DNA of 64,000 nt from Cryptomeria japonica (Eukaryota > Streptophyta > Pinopsida > Cupressales > Cupressaceae), in NCBI RefSeq assembly GCF_030272615.1, contig NC_081411.1:46040517-46104516 (forward strand), in the 5' to 3' direction. Positions 1-11,324 of this stretch are shown here, in pieces. Each line of letters opens with the position of its first letter. Within the stretch, counting starts at the first letter, position 1. Position numbers and translations under genes: made by a program. The notes beneath the pieces are model-generated. The model was not told where the DNA came from. It ran no database searches and worked only from the letters and a program-made list of their open reading frames with translations.

Positions 1-514
1 AGTATAAAATGGTGCTAATTGTGACCACTTGAATGGAACCCTGTCTAAACACAATAGAAAATAGAAGCCCAACTGAGTCAGTAACTAGACACTTGAATTA
101 TAATAGTGCAAGGGTAGGAAAGATTCCACCCCCAAGAAACTCACCATATATCTCCGAGGATAGCGGGCAAATTAAGGAGCAATCTTCTTTGGTCTAATTT
201 CTGGAAAAAGGTTAAAAAATGGGTGCACCTTAGGGTGTGACAGGGATGTTTGAGCTGATGGAGTATCAAGATGTGGGCTATAATAATACTTGTGACCTTT
301 TGACCCTAGGAGAGTCTTCTTTATGTGATATCGAATTGCCCATATACAAGGAAAGCAAAATGGGGTCTTAAAAAAGACTCCAACATTCATGGTAATTTGA
401 AAAAAGTTCTTTAAACAAGTATTCTTTTCATGGTTTTATTCTTTTTGATGTGTCTATTGTATCCTTTTCTACATTTGACCAAGTTCAAACATCTTAGAAA
501 ATACCAAAAACAAA
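1..514. other. Unassigned start of window, probably part of element A
   Basis: I find no convincing coding region here. Two short minus-strand frames (172-390 and 411-599) have no recognisable motif and are probably chance. The stretch lies directly upstream of the plus-strand gag-like fragments of element A and is most simply its 5' internal region. Element C, the other family member, does not reach this far, so there is no second copy to compare with. Confidence 0.4.
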
Positions 515-915
515 GTGGAATCTCAACCAATTTTTTGTCAAAAACATCGACAAGATCAAATCCCTCAACAAAGTCAAGCTTCAATATTAACAAGATCAAA
601 ACCCTCTAGCAAACAAGATTGTCAACATCAACATCAAATTAAACTTCTGCAACATTCTAGAAATGAAGAAAATATCTTACATGTTATGATCTTAGGTTCA
701 AACCAATCAAGCAAGCATCATGGATTGGCGTTATGCATTTCATAGAGAAGGTGAAGAATTCATCTCTTCCATTCCTATTCCATCACCATCCATAGAAACA
801 TTATCTCGACAAATCAATACTTTGCAACAACAAATGAGAGACATGAATAGTCCTAGCAACCATGGGGACTAGTTAGAAAATATGATGAGGGAGGTGATAA
901 CCATGAGGGAATAAT
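515..915 (+). pseudogene. Gln-rich gag-like fragment, N-terminal part
   Basis: Two overlapping plus-strand frames are joined by a frameshift near 720-745. The first (515-745) is rich in Gln, His and Ser. The second starts with MDWRYAFHREGEEF near 720 and includes a Gln-rich stretch with LSRQINTLQQQMRDM, a plausible short coiled coil, before stops near 870 and 915. The arrangement of short coiled coil, low-complexity Asn/Gln stretch and long Pro/Ser region suggests a structural (gag-like) protein, but no named domain is visible. Function is unknown; the evidence is composition and position in element A. Confidence 0.4.
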
Positions 916-939
916 TATCAAGCCAACCTTCTCCTTCTT

Positions 940-1350
940 GTGAGACCATTCAAACATGCCAACCTTCATTCTTCAATAAAATCATTCCTACCTCAGTTCA
1001 ACCAACATTATAGTCATGTCAACCTTCTTTCAACCCAACATATCAATCATAACAATCCTATCAACCCAACATTCAAAGTACCTCTTTCAACCAAAATCAA
1101 ACCTTCTTCAACCAAAATCAAGTCATTTCAACCAAAATCAAACCTCTTTCAACCATTATCAAACCCCATTCAACCAAAGTCCAAATCAAAATTCACACCA
1201 ATGCAACATTCAAACTCCTTCAACCAAAATCGAATCCCTTTCAAGAAAAGTCCAAGTCAAAACTCATTCAACCAAAATAAAACCTCTTTCAACCAAAATC
1301 ATATTCCTTTCAACCAAAGTCAAATCCCTTTCAACCAAAGTCCAAATTAA
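940..1350 (+). pseudogene. Asn/Gln heptad-repeat region of element A protein
   Basis: The reading frame encodes an imperfect seven-residue repeat of the type F-N-Q-N-x-x-P/S, for example FNQNKTSFNQNHIPFNQSQ near 1270-1330. The same heptads appear upstream in the +1 frame (1016-1447), so a frameshift near 1195 has split the run. The repeat is built from a 21-bp DNA unit. Such Asn/Gln-rich arrays are typical of low-complexity, self-associating segments, but nothing here proves a function. No start codon can be chosen with confidence, because the stretch is an internal part of a longer broken reading frame running from 515 to about 2330. Confidence 0.45.
1075..1350 (+). repeat. 21-bp minisatellite within coding region
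   Basis: About a dozen imperfect copies of a 21-bp unit with the core TTTCAACCAAAATCAAAC follow each other directly. Since 21 is a multiple of three, copy-number changes keep the reading frame, which explains the heptapeptide periodicity of the encoded product. The part of element C present in this window does not extend to the equivalent position. Confidence 0.75.
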
Positions 1351-1401
1351 CCACATCTATCCACCATTTCATTATCCCCTAAGGTTACACAAGGTCAATC
1401 C

Positions 1402-2328
1402 ATGCTATCTTCATGCAATAGCACAATCTCCCAAGGGCTATCCATAGCACAAATCCAATGTAATCCAAGTCATGATTTAGAGGATCTCATTCAAAATCCT
1501 TTCTCATCAAGTAAAAATGTTGAAACCTTCCAAAAATCTCCCATGCAAACTCCTGCATGTCATGAGAACAATCGAAAATCAGAAGAAATCAATCATGAAA
1601 TAAATCAAGATCAAGAACAAACCTTTTCATCCTACCTAGTTTTTGATGAAGACTCCACCTATCAAGAATCTTATGATGATCCCCTCTTTCTTTTTTATTC
1701 CACTCATAATAACTCCCTTTTTTCTCAAGAGCAAGATGTTCTTTCAAGTACCATCCAAAATCCACCTCCTAAACAAGATCCCATTATCATTTCTCCTAGT
1801 CTCTCTCATGAGTTTGATACACAAGTAGTTCATGAACCCCTTATCAATAAAATCAACAATCTAGATCATACTACATAGGATAAATTGTCAACAATGGTAT
1901 GTGCACCATCATCAAATTCCAATATCGTGAAAGAAACAAGCATAACACCAGCTAATGAAATCAACACCCATATTATTACATCATCTTCTTCAATCATAAG
2001 CATAACACCAACTAATACGATCAACACATGGTTGGCTTTATCATTCTCTTCAAGTGCATCAATAAAAATAGACATAGTACCCGCTCATGTCACAACCTTG
2101 CAACCAAAATACTTTTTCCTCGTGCACCCACACTTGAAAAACTTGGGGCAAGAAGGTCTACCACAACTGCACTGGTTTGAAAATAAGGAGGCGATAGCAG
2201 ACACTGTACTTGAAAGACTCCTAGCTGACTATCCTATTGAAAAAGACAGGTTCATCCAACTCTTTCAAAAAAGAGCAATGAAATATCTACACAAATTTAA
2301 TACCAACTCAATAACAAAATTCACCTAA
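1402..2328 (+). pseudogene. Pro/Ser-rich gag-like protein of element A, C-terminal part
   Basis: Frames 1402-1878 and 1885-2328 are separated by a stop near 1878. The first part is acidic and Pro/Ser/Gln-rich, with recurrent blocks such as PPPKQDPIIISPSLSHEF. The second ends in a more structured peptide containing YPIEKDRFIQLFQKRAMKYLHK. Both parts have clear counterparts in element C on the minus strand (63208-64000 and 62778-62978, for example YPIEKYFYIQLFKQRRMNHLHK), so this is a shared retroelement protein and not a chance frame. The family is not one I can name. Shortly after its stop comes the motif ATCTAAGGG, conserved in both copies, and then non-coding sequence. Confidence 0.6.
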
Positions 2329-2789
2329 AAAGATATTACATCTAAGGGTGGGTTCATTTCAATTTTTAGTACTACATTTGCATATTTCTTTACTACCTTA
2401 CATATATCAATTTCAGAGTGCATCATAGTTGCTTGCATATCACCATTACACAACATATAGTTGCATATCATTATTGCTTCTCATATAGTTGCATCAATAA
2501 GTTAAGATGATAGTCTGAGTTATTCACCTGTCTCCACTGAAAGGAATGAAGGTTATCTCATTTCCTAGATACTTGTTCATGACATCTTTAGGAGGCCTTT
2601 GGTCATTCATCTTCAACGTCACATTGTGATTAAGATTTATCCTTGGTTGGGTAGAAGTTTCACTATCAAGTCTTGTTACCCAAAATCTAACAATTTCTAT
2701 ATCTCACACATTAATAAATAGCTCTATGTCATTACAGTTACTTGGTTGGTCATGTGGCTAGTGAAAAATCCAATATTCTTCTTTAGCAT
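2329..2789 (+). other. Non-coding 3' tail of element A, up to gypsy insertion
   Basis: No coding region is seen. The first ~60 bases after the stop match the equivalent part of element C (about 62700-62770, minus strand). The last ~60 bases match C just past 62341. The segment ends at the G insertion; the five bases AGCAT (2785-2789) are a diverged partner of AGAAC at 18402-18406. Confidence 0.6.
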
Positions 2790-3486
2790 TGTTGGTAAAC
2801 AAATTTGTCTCTCACAATTTATTTAATTTTTATACTCTTTATCCCAAGAAATGAAAGACAAATTTTACCAGACAGTTGGAAAATCATCATGTTGATTAAC
2901 CTCTGAATTAAGGTACAACTCCCTTTAATAGATATTCAATCAGCTCCAAATTACATAGAACTAATATTATACTTTTCACCAGAAAGCACAGAAAGGTAAT
3001 TGCATTCACCAGTCAACACCAAATAAATGCAAGCATTGATTCATATATAATTTTTGTATAAAGTTGATAGACTTCACATGTACACTAAAACAAAATGAAA
3101 AGCTTTAAAGATGAATTCCAATGGTATTTTCTGCATACATAGAAAGCTATCACAAATCCTTTCTTGAAATAGATTCTCACATAAATCAAATTTCAAACAC
3201 CAAACACACAAATTTGAAGTCAAAGATAACTGTCATTTGATTTTCATTCATAGATGGTCATCAACTTCCCACATACACAAAGTTTTCAGCTAAAATTAAA
3301 GAGATAGTTTTTAAAAAACTTAGTGAACCCCATCAAAGTCATTACAAAGCCTATAAATAGATCGCCAGACCAATAGTTTAACCAAAGGTAAAAATTAACT
3401 CAAAAAGAGTTAATGAGAAACTGTCCTAACTGCATAACAGAAAACAAAAGAAAGCTAGACTCACTAGAAAACAACTCCCAACCGTG

Positions 3487-6400
3487 CTAGTCATGTTGTC
3501 GATTGTGTTTCAGTCGGATTGCTTGGGTTATTATTCTGGATAGACACCATAACTTCTTTCGTTGCGCTCCACTCCCGATGAACCTTTGAGAACTCTTGAT
3601 TACCACTACATGTGGTAGGCTAATGTGTATTACCCTTTGTTTCCAAAGTTCTTTCTTTCTTTTCACCATCTAAAATTTATCTTTGTGCGAGTCCAGGTGA
3701 TCTAGGAAAACTATGAGCGTCGATTCCACTTTGGAAATCTTCGTAAAATCTTCCACAGCTAAGGATTTCTCGACCTTAATTTGTTTAATGTGGTTGCTGA
3801 ATTGGTTGATCATTTATTTTGTATCTTCCAAAGTTTGGCCATCCTCCTTAAGTAACTAGACATCTACGTAGCGTAGATCCTTTTGCATGGTTGTTCTTAG
3901 GGTCTTTAGTTCAACTCATAGACTGGCAAACTTTCTATGAACTTCCTTGATGATTTGGTTATGCCACTCTATGCTTTCTTTATATATGAACATTATATCG
4001 TCATTTAATCCTGGCACTTGTCTTTCAGCAAGAAAATTCATTAAGCCATAGCGCAGAATATCATGCATTTGCTTTGAAAACACTGCCCATTTAGTCTTTT
4101 CTTTCTGCCACAAGATTAAGTCGGCATCCAATTCCTTGCTAGCCTCATTAGCATCTTTGAAAAATTGAACTAAATCAGATATATATTTAGTTCCTTGATG
4201 CACAATCGACATGAGCCATTCAGAGAAAATCTCTGTGATCATCTTGTTCCGTTGAACCTCATCAAGGAACTTCTGATTACCAGGGGATTTTGATCTAAAG
4301 AGAACAGAGCATGGATGTATTGGGCCATTTGCATTAAACTTTGCTTCAACTCTACTTTATCATTTTTGTCCTTCCAAGTGTGGGAGATAATCCTTTTGGT
4401 TGAAGTTTCTAAATGCTTCACATCAACTGCTCTAGTTCCTACCCCCAAATCAACATGTCAATAGTATAATCAGCCTCTGAGGTGGTGGTAACATCCTTAT
4501 CAAATGTCGGTTTAGAAATGTCTATAGTCCAATGTTTTGTGCCATCATCAAAACCAATCATGGTCTCTATTTTAAGTTGCTTAGGCTTCATGGCCCTTCC
4601 CAAGCATTTACTCGCACCATCTTCCATTGACACCAAAATAGACACCACATTCCTTTTCTAGGTAATTCAATCACTTAACCATTTAGGAGCCACAGTCAAA
4701 TCCTTGGATTGCATGGGGAAAGACCCTCCTGAAGGCAGAAGTGTAGCATTATTTGCGTTAGATAGAACATCAAGCACCTGTGAATCCTGGATAGTAGCAT
4801 CTGAATCAGTTAAGACCTTGTTAGCATTAGAAATAGTGGTTGTCATATTGCCCTGTACTTCCTTGGTGTCTAAATCAAGAATGAGATGAGCAGTAGGTGG
4901 CTGGAAATTCTTCCTATATCTTGACCTAGTAACTTGGCCACCAATGGAATCTGTAGCTTCAAAGTCAATTTTTTCTTCTTTAACCTTAGCTTTATTCTTT
5001 ACTGCAATAGAAACAGGGATATTAGTTAAAACTGTGGTTTTGCTTACAATCTTCCCTTTTCCACCCTTTTTTCTCAAACTAGTTACCTTTGCCAGATAGA
5101 ATCTGCTACTCCTTAGCCAATTCTTTGTTCTGCGAATTACACTCAAAGCGCGTGTCTATACACTATCTTCCATTTTTCTACTCCAATCAACCTCTGGAAG
5201 GGGTTCATTGTGTACTCATTTCATGAATTTTGGATCCAAAACATCTTCGTTATCAATAGTGACACTAGAGGTATCCATTTGCAATTTCATGTCAAGAATT
5301 TGTTTCAGAGTTAACCTGGACCAGTTTCTTTTCCTCACTTCGAATTCATCTGAACAGTCCTCCTAGTAATCTTCCAATTGTGGCATATGTTCATCAGGCA
5401 TTATCTTTTTCACATACTAGACAATAAAACCTTTGTTGTCCAAATTGTCTCTCTTCACAAAAGCTTTCAAATGAAACCTCTTAAAATCTAGTTCAAGATT
5501 CAATGCATCAGAAACTGACCTGCAACTGTAATGGCCTAAATTAATAGGAAAAATTCCACTCATGACATAATCTTCACCATAATCCTTTACAACATAGACT
5601 AATTGCCTAGAGACTTCAATCAAAACACAGTAGTCTAAAACATATCTAGGTAACCTAAAAGGTTCACCTTTCAAACCTCCAACCCTTATGTAAGTTAACT
5701 AATTAAATTGAGGGAAGAAGCTACCATAGATGTTGATTAGTTCAACCTTTTCTACTGACATTCTTCTGTGCAAATTATCTTGTAACTCAAAACTCAACCT
5801 CCAAGCAAAAATATCATTGCAACAAAGGTAATCATCGACATGTCCATTTTGGGTCAAATGGGGGTGGTATTCATAAATTTTTATACCCTGAACCCATTTT
5901 GCATGGAACAGACCAGGCCACTCCCTCACACAAGATAACATATAAAATAGATATGAAGACATAAAAATTTAACATCCCAGGGTAATTGCTCAAACACTCA
6001 TGCAACCTTTCTGCAATAACGGTGTCCCAATCAATGAACTAGTTTTTGTCAAGAGTGACCTGAATGAATAAATACATCTAGTTTTCCCAATAGAAGGAGT
6101 GTGAATCTCCCCTAATTCTGCTCAACATTATTACTAAATCCCTGATTCCAGAAATCAAATTCTCTCAGGTTAATGGCTTTGGCAACCTTGAGCCACCCTT
6201 TTAAAACTTTGAAAGCCAATTCTATGCAATAATGGTTCTATAATACTGCTTTTTCTCAGAGTAAACCCCAAAAGGCTTTCCAATAGTCCAATCCTCATGG
6301 GGTTCCTGATGTTGGGATAACCATGGCCACCATTACTATCTCTCTATCAATTGACAATAGAACTTCAGCATTATTTTTCCTAATGCATCTGTTAACTTTA

Positions 6401-6756
6401 TCATATTGATTCATGCACTCTAAAACCAACTCAAGACAAGAGGTAGCTGTGGGAAATGTTGTCGCTTCCAATAAACCACTTTGCGCAATATCTTTCAACA
6501 TAGAATTAGCAGTTGGATTCCTTACTCTTTCTAACAAAACATCTAAATCTAATTGGACTATAGCCATATCAGCCAGCTCTGGTAAAGAACTTACAAGGGA
6601 AGAAGAGTTCATTAATTTAGGAAAAGTAGGCCTCAAGCTTAACCTATCATCTTTCCCCAACCAACTCAGATAAAGAAGAAAACACGTAAAATAGAAACAA
6701 GCAGCTAAACAATATACCCAGATCTTTTTAAAAACTCTAGCAATTGGGAAAGTCAT
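3487..6756 (-). pseudogene. LTR-encoded cargo protein of element G, copy in 3' LTR
   Basis: A run of minus-strand frames (6756-6295, 5962-5699, 5674-5417, 5146-4667, 4648-4439, 4448-4239, 4242-3916, 3669-3487) forms one broken reading frame of roughly 1,000 codons. The same segments in the same order occur in the other LTR, so it was one gene when the element inserted. Visible in order: a start region with PELADMAIVQLDLDVLLERV; a motif with LLSIDREIVMVAM; a block with YIRVGGFKGEPFRLPRYV; a basic, possibly nuclear, stretch SLRKKGGKGKIVSK; and an acidic helical C-terminal part with ASKELDADLILWQKEKTKW. I know similar uncharacterised proteins from plant retroelements only by memory and cannot name a family. 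No enzymatic motif is seen. Frameshifts near 6290, 5965, 4445 and 4240 make it non-functional. Confidence 0.6.
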
Positions 6757-7209
6757 TGTACATACGATCCTCTATCATCTGCAAGAAACCCCTAATGCAG
6801 TCTATTTTCCTCGCTCCAAAAACTCTTCTTTAAAACTTATTCACAAATGACAATCTCGACAAGACAACTGCTCAATTTAAAATAGACAAGAAAAACTTAG
6901 CCATAATTACCACAAGTTATCATCATTACTCTTCACTCATGCGACATCACTCTAAAATGACCACAAATGAGCATGCATTTAATAGCAAGTCACTTCATAT
7001 CTGAAAACATCGATTCCCATGCCATACTTGCCATAAATGACAAATTTTAAATTATTAAGAAAGAATATTCCCTTTCTCTGCCACTGTCAACCATATCTTA
7101 AAATCTGCACTACCACCTCATGAAAAGTCACATGATTTCAAATAAATCAAACATCAAACTTTGAACCTTGAGGAACAATAGTGATGCAAAAACATAAACA
7201 TGACAAATA

Positions 7210-7386
7210 TTGAACTTTGAACCTTGAACCAAAAAGGTTCAAGTTCAAGGTTCAACCAATGCTAAATGTCGACAAAGACTAAAAAAGACTTATAAATCCA
7301 TGCAGGAAAACAAGCTTTTAACACAACACTAGTTGAACTTTGAACCTTGAACCAAAAAGGTTCAAGTTTAAGGTTCAAGTTCAACA
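7210..7386 (-). promoter_or_regulatory. Paired TTGAAC palindromes in U3 of G (3' LTR)
   Basis: Two near-perfect palindromes (7210-7255 and 7333-7386) are built of repeated TTGAAC/GTTCAA half-sites around an AAAAA loop, for example ACCTTGAACC-AAAAA-GGTTCAAG. They lie about 135-310 bases from the LTR start on the element strand, where a promoter/enhancer would be. The same pair is present in the other LTR. The role is inferred from position only. Confidence 0.5.
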
Positions 7387-7521
7387 CAGTGAAACTTAAA
7401 GAAAACAATGAAGACTGAATTACATAGAGAATTCAAAGCACACAACGCGACCAAAGGACTAGTTAGGGACATGACTCAATAAGGCGACATATAAAATGGA
7501 AATTTATATGTACCGCCAACA

Positions 7522-7684
7522 GTGGCTCTGCATGGGGACTGGAACTGTAAAGTACCAAGTAATGAATCCCAGAATCCTTGGTTTCACAAATGACTTAAAA
7601 ATTAGGCCTGACTCACAATAAAATTCACACACCTAAACTAAACATGACAAAAACTGTATGTACAAACTGGCAGGCGACTCCTGC
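7522..7684 (-). other. Short non-coding gap between integrase and 3' LTR of G
   Basis: About 160 bases after the integrase stop and before the LTR. A purine-rich priming tract is expected next to the LTR, but the flanking bases read (element strand) CCCCATGCAGAGCCAC, which is not a typical tract. Confidence 0.5.
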
Positions 7685-8821
7685 TTACAATTGATACACT
7701 TTTAAGTCTTTCTCGTTATAGGATAGGGGTAATTCAAAACCATCCTGATAAGCAAGTTTGAAAGAATTGGGACCTTTAACCTCATGAATCACATAAGATC
7801 CTTTCCACAGTGACTCAAATTTTCCATGAGCACCTTTCAGCTCCCTCCTTTTATCCCATAATAACAACAGATCACCTTTCATGAACTTGTTGGGCCTTGC
7901 CTTCTGATCAAAAATCTATTTCTCTCTCATCTGATGTTCTGTAATCCTGTCAACCAGCTTTTCCCTCTCTTCCTCAATCTTAGTTAAGTACATAATTCTG
8001 TTTTCAAAAGAGCTCTAAAAGAATGCATCTTCTACTACAGTCTGTAATTTGGAAGCCGCTAATTCTAGAGGAAGAGAGATTTGGGCACCAATGCCATATA
8101 CCGACTCAAAACGAGACATCCCTATCATTCGTTTAGGTGAAGTTCGATCTGTCCATAGTGCTTCATGTAACTTCTTATGCTAGTCCCTAAAATTCTCGCT
8201 AACCAACATCCTCATGATGATGATTAAGTTTTTGTTACCTGATTTTGCTTGACCATTATCTTGTGGGTAATAATCAGAAGCATGTGCCAAGGAAATTCTA
8301 TGATCATAACAAAATAAAACTAATTCAGATGAAGAGAAATTTGATGCATTATTTGTGACTATTTCACACACAACCTCTGTAGTGGTCTTTTTCATAGGGA
8401 TGGCTTCCACCCACTTAGTGAAACAATCTGTTGCTATTAATATGTGAGTATACCCTCCATTGGAAGTTGGGTTCAGAAGACCAATGAAATCCAATCCCCA
8501 TTGTTTAAAGGGTTCCTCAATCACTACAGGTCTTAAAGGCAAGGCAGCTAACTAGGGTTTACCTATGAACAATTTGCACTTTTCACACTTCTCCACCCAA
8601 GCATACACATCTCTAAACATTCCTGGCCAATAGTTACGGTTTCTCAAGATTTTATATGCAATAATCGTAGAAGAGAAATGACGACCACATGCCTCATCAT
8701 GAAAAGTTTTCAATAACGCCTCTTGGTGTGGTTTATCTACACACCTGAGAAAGGTGCCATCTAAACCCTTCTTATATAGTATATCATCAAAGATAACATA
8801 CTTTTCATCTTTCAACTTCAA
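7685..8821 (-). pseudogene. Integrase of element G (gypsy type)
   Basis: One minus-strand frame with a few in-frame stops covers the whole enzyme, which would splice element DNA into the genome. The N-terminal zinc-binding part is visible: histidines in HQEALLKTFHDEACGRH and cysteines in CEKCKLF. The catalytic core follows with the first aspartate in LIATDCFTKWVEA. The second catalytic position reads VTNNASNF, where TDNGSQF-like sequence is usual, so Asp is replaced by Asn. The third reads NGQAKSGNK, where Glu is expected, so Glu is replaced by Lys. The C-terminal part includes GDLLLLWDKRRELKGAHGKF, typical of gypsy integrase tails. Loss of two of three catalytic residues plus stops marks it as dead. 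Confidence 0.85.
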
Positions 8822-9520
8822 ATTCTATTTCTCCCTAGGAGAAAGATGATCTGGACAGTCTCCACAAGTGAGATAATAGGCAACATCGATGAACTAGGAG
8901 TCTTGATGACTAATGAATAGAGTTAAGGGAAGACTCTCCTCCTCTTTAAACTTATTCTCCACCATTAGTTTACAAAGGCCTTGTCCCTTGACCAGCTTAG
9001 TGGGCTTGATGTGTAAATTAAACTCTTGAATCTTAGAAACCCAAGATGCTCTATTGTTGATACCAACATCCTACTGGGTTAAAACACTTTTCACTCCAGA
9101 ATTCAGAACAAAGATAGTTGCATGCAAATGAAGTATATAGTACTTGAATTGCTTCACAACTTTCACTACCACATAAGCCTGCTTTTATGTCTGTAAGTAT
9201 TTTAACTCATGTTTTTTCAAAGGTATACTCATGAAAGAAATTGGAACTTCCTCATTATGTTCACTTTTCTGCACTAAAATTCCACACATAGTATGTTCTG
9301 ATGCATAACAATAAATAATAAAGTCTTTACTAAAATCCGGATTAACTAGAGTAGGTGCATGTGCAATTGCTCTTTTTATTTCTTCAAAATCCTTTTTACC
9401 TACCTCATTCCACTTAAAAACTACCTTCTCACTCATCATATTTACAATATATTTAGTAGTCTCAGCAAAATCGGGAATAAAACGTCTTAGAAAGTTCACT
9501 TGTCCAAACAAGGAACTCAC
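8822..9520 (-). pseudogene. RNase H domain linked to reverse transcriptase of G
   Basis: In frame with the integrase region but separated from it by stops. The connection region (VNFLRRFIPDFAETTKYI, then KDFEEIKRAIAHAPTL) is typical of gypsy RT-RNase H linkers. The RNase H core has IIYCYASEHTMCGILVQ where IYTDAS-like sequence is usual, so the first catalytic Asp appears replaced by Tyr. The Glu position near KYLQT is now a stop, and a later expected Asp reads as Asn (FVLNSG). The domain would remove RNA from RNA:DNA hybrids during reverse transcription. It is clearly inactive here. Confidence 0.75.
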
Positions 9521-9539
9521 TCATTTCTGTTGCAAGGAA

Positions 9540-10400
9540 GATTGAGTTGTTGTATTGATTTTACTCTCTATGGATCCAAGTTTACTCCCTCCTATGAAAC
9601 AATAAGTCCAAGAAGTTTTCCTTTTGTGACACCAAAAATAGACTTTTTAGGATTTAATGACACTCCATGTTCTCTGCATCTCACCAAAACTATCCTCAAA
9701 TCCAGTACATGATGTTTCCTCTTTCTAGAGAACACGGTCAAATCATCTAAATACACCATAATGATCTTATCCCTCAAATTCCCAAAAGAAAGATCCATCT
9801 CCCTCTAAAACGTTGCCCCTGCAATAATCAATCTGAAAGGCATTTTATTATATGCAAAGGTACCCTAGGGAGTTATAAAGGTTGTCTTGTGTTGATCTTG
9901 CTTCGCAACATTGATTTGGTTATATCCAGAGAAGCCATCCAACATGGACATCATCTCTGACCCTAAAACAGTTTGTAAAATATGATCCATTGCTGGCAAA
10001 GGATAATTATCCTTCAAGCTTGCTTGGTTTAAGTTTCTGAAGTCAACACAGATGCATATTTCACCATTTTTCTTCCGAACAGGGATGATATTAGAAATCC
10101 AGGTAGAATGATGCAAATATTAAATAATTTGGGCTTTCAACATCTTGTCTACCTCGTGAAAGATTGCTTCTGCTACCTTTGGATTAAAGTTCCTTAACTT
10201 CTGTCGGAAAGGATTGCCACCAGGTTTTAAAGGAATGTGATTCTAGAAATCACCATTGCTGAAATTCTTTAAATCATTGTAGCTCCATGCAAAAACATCT
10301 TTGAACTCAACCAACAGGTTGATGAACCTCCTTTTCTCCTCTTTTGAACAACATTTTCCCAAATTAACAAATTTAGGGTCTTCCTCAGTACCAATGTTGA
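9540..10400 (-). pseudogene. Reverse transcriptase of element G
   Basis: A leader typical of Tat-type gypsy (KRRFINLLVEFKDVFAWSY near 10330-10370) precedes the polymerase. Motifs in order: TWISNIIPVRKKNGEICICV, DFRNLNQASLKDNYPLP, MLDGFSGYNQI, and the catalytic YLDD in IIMVYLDDLTVFSRK near 9745-9770. In-frame stops lie near 9868 (a TGG-to-TAG position in TPWGTF-like sequence) and 9810, and a frameshift separates it from the RNase H frame near 9525-9590. It would copy element RNA to DNA in cytoplasmic particles. The catalytic aspartates remain but the chain is broken. Confidence 0.85.
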
Positions 10401-10670
10401 TTCGCTCATACTCACCAGAATTTTTAATTACAGGAGTCTCTTTCTCCCCTTGCTTAACATATCCATCCTTTCTATCAAAAAGATGTTCAAGAGAAACTAA
10501 ACCCTTTGGGATTTTATTACCTTGAACTATAAAACTTCATCATACAGTTCCTCTAGTGTATCGAGAGAAAACTCTTTACAACTCACTTTTGATCCCTCAT
10601 AAAACAAGGATGTGAAAATCTCGGCACACTGTAAAAAGTTCTAAATTTGTTTATCATTTTTGAATACCTG

Positions 10671-11228
10671 CTAGGGTTCAGTATTTCCAGGCCCGCTTGG
10701 TCTATAAACCAATTCTACCCTGTAGGTATTAGTTGTGAAATCAGGATGAGGTACTAACAAAGCTGCAAATACCACCAAAGAATCAGCCTTTGAGTTAAAC
10801 TCCCTTGGTATCACTTCAATCGAGAAAGCATCGAATGCTTCGATCTCGTCCCAAACACGATTTTTGTAATGTCTCAGTCTCTCATTTTTAACAGCGAATA
10901 AACCTCTCACCTATTTTACAATAAGTTCAACATCGCCTCTAACTTTCAACATTTTGATTTGTAATTTCCTCGCTTCAATAAGACCTAATAATAGGGCTTC
11001 ATATTCGGGCGTATTATTAGTATTTTGGAATTCCAATTTGAAAGCATAAGGAATAACTTTACCTTGAGGAGGTATTAATACAACCCCAGCCCTTGAACAA
11101 GAGGAAGAACAACTCCCATCAAATTCCATAGAACAAAGTTCATCAGTCATACCTGAATCTATGGCTTTATCAACACCTTGAGGATTAGTCGATATCATAT
11201 AATTGCCAAAACCACAATCTTGATACAA
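10671..11228 (-). pseudogene. Additional archaeal-type RNase H (aRH) of element G
   Basis: A second RNase H-like domain with all four expected acidic positions: Asp in CSMEFDGSCSSS, Glu in NTPEYEALLLGL, Asp in KVRGDVELIVK, and Asp in REFNSKADSL. One in-frame TAG near 10911 breaks it. Plant Tat-branch elements are known to carry such a second RNase H besides the one fused to reverse transcriptase. What is odd is its place: it lies between protease and reverse transcriptase, in frame with the protease, whereas in the Tat/Ogre elements I know best it sits between RNase H and integrase. It retains its catalytic residues better than the classical RNase H of the same element. Confidence 0.8.
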
Positions 11229-11324
11229 AAAATGAGCTTTTGGATCATCTAAGGGAAAGATTGTGTATTTAGCTTTTGCTTCAGGATGCAGAATGACTCT
11301 CTATATTCCAACTGTGATCATTGC

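Larger units (their letters stand above)
1..2789 (+). mobile_element. Element A, first segment (old LTR retroelement, coding part)
   Basis: This is the upstream part of an LTR element that continues at 18402 after a 15.6-kb gypsy insertion. The assignment rests on element C at the right edge of the window (minus strand). C carries, in the same order, the same proline/serine-rich coding stretch (63208-64000 matches about 1402-1990), the same downstream peptide (62778-63060 matches 2070-2330) and the same non-coding tail. Where C is continuous near 62341, A is cut at 2789/18402. No protease, integrase or reverse-transcriptase motif is visible in either copy, so this may be a gag-only element or a part lying far from pol. 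Confidence 0.7.
2790..7521 (-). repeat. 3' LTR of element G (4.7 kb)
   Basis: Collinear with 13699-18401 over its whole length, with scattered substitutions and small indels. On the minus strand it begins TGTTGGCGGTACATATAAAT and ends AAATTTGTTTACCAACA. The length is extreme for an LTR and is explained by a long coding region (3487-6756) held inside it. About 700 bases at the inner end (2790-3480) are non-coding. Confidence 0.92.

Noticed and set aside
172-599. Two minus-strand frames at the window start
   Set aside because: No motif, no counterpart in element C, and opposite to the direction of element A.
7210-7386. Palindromic repeats as a CRISPR array or transcription terminator
   Set aside because: Plant LTR context, only two units, no unique spacers; loop and arms fit a U3 element better.
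9500-9712. Plus-strand frame across the gypsy reverse transcriptase
   Set aside because: Shadow of the minus-strand polymerase, whose motifs are clear.
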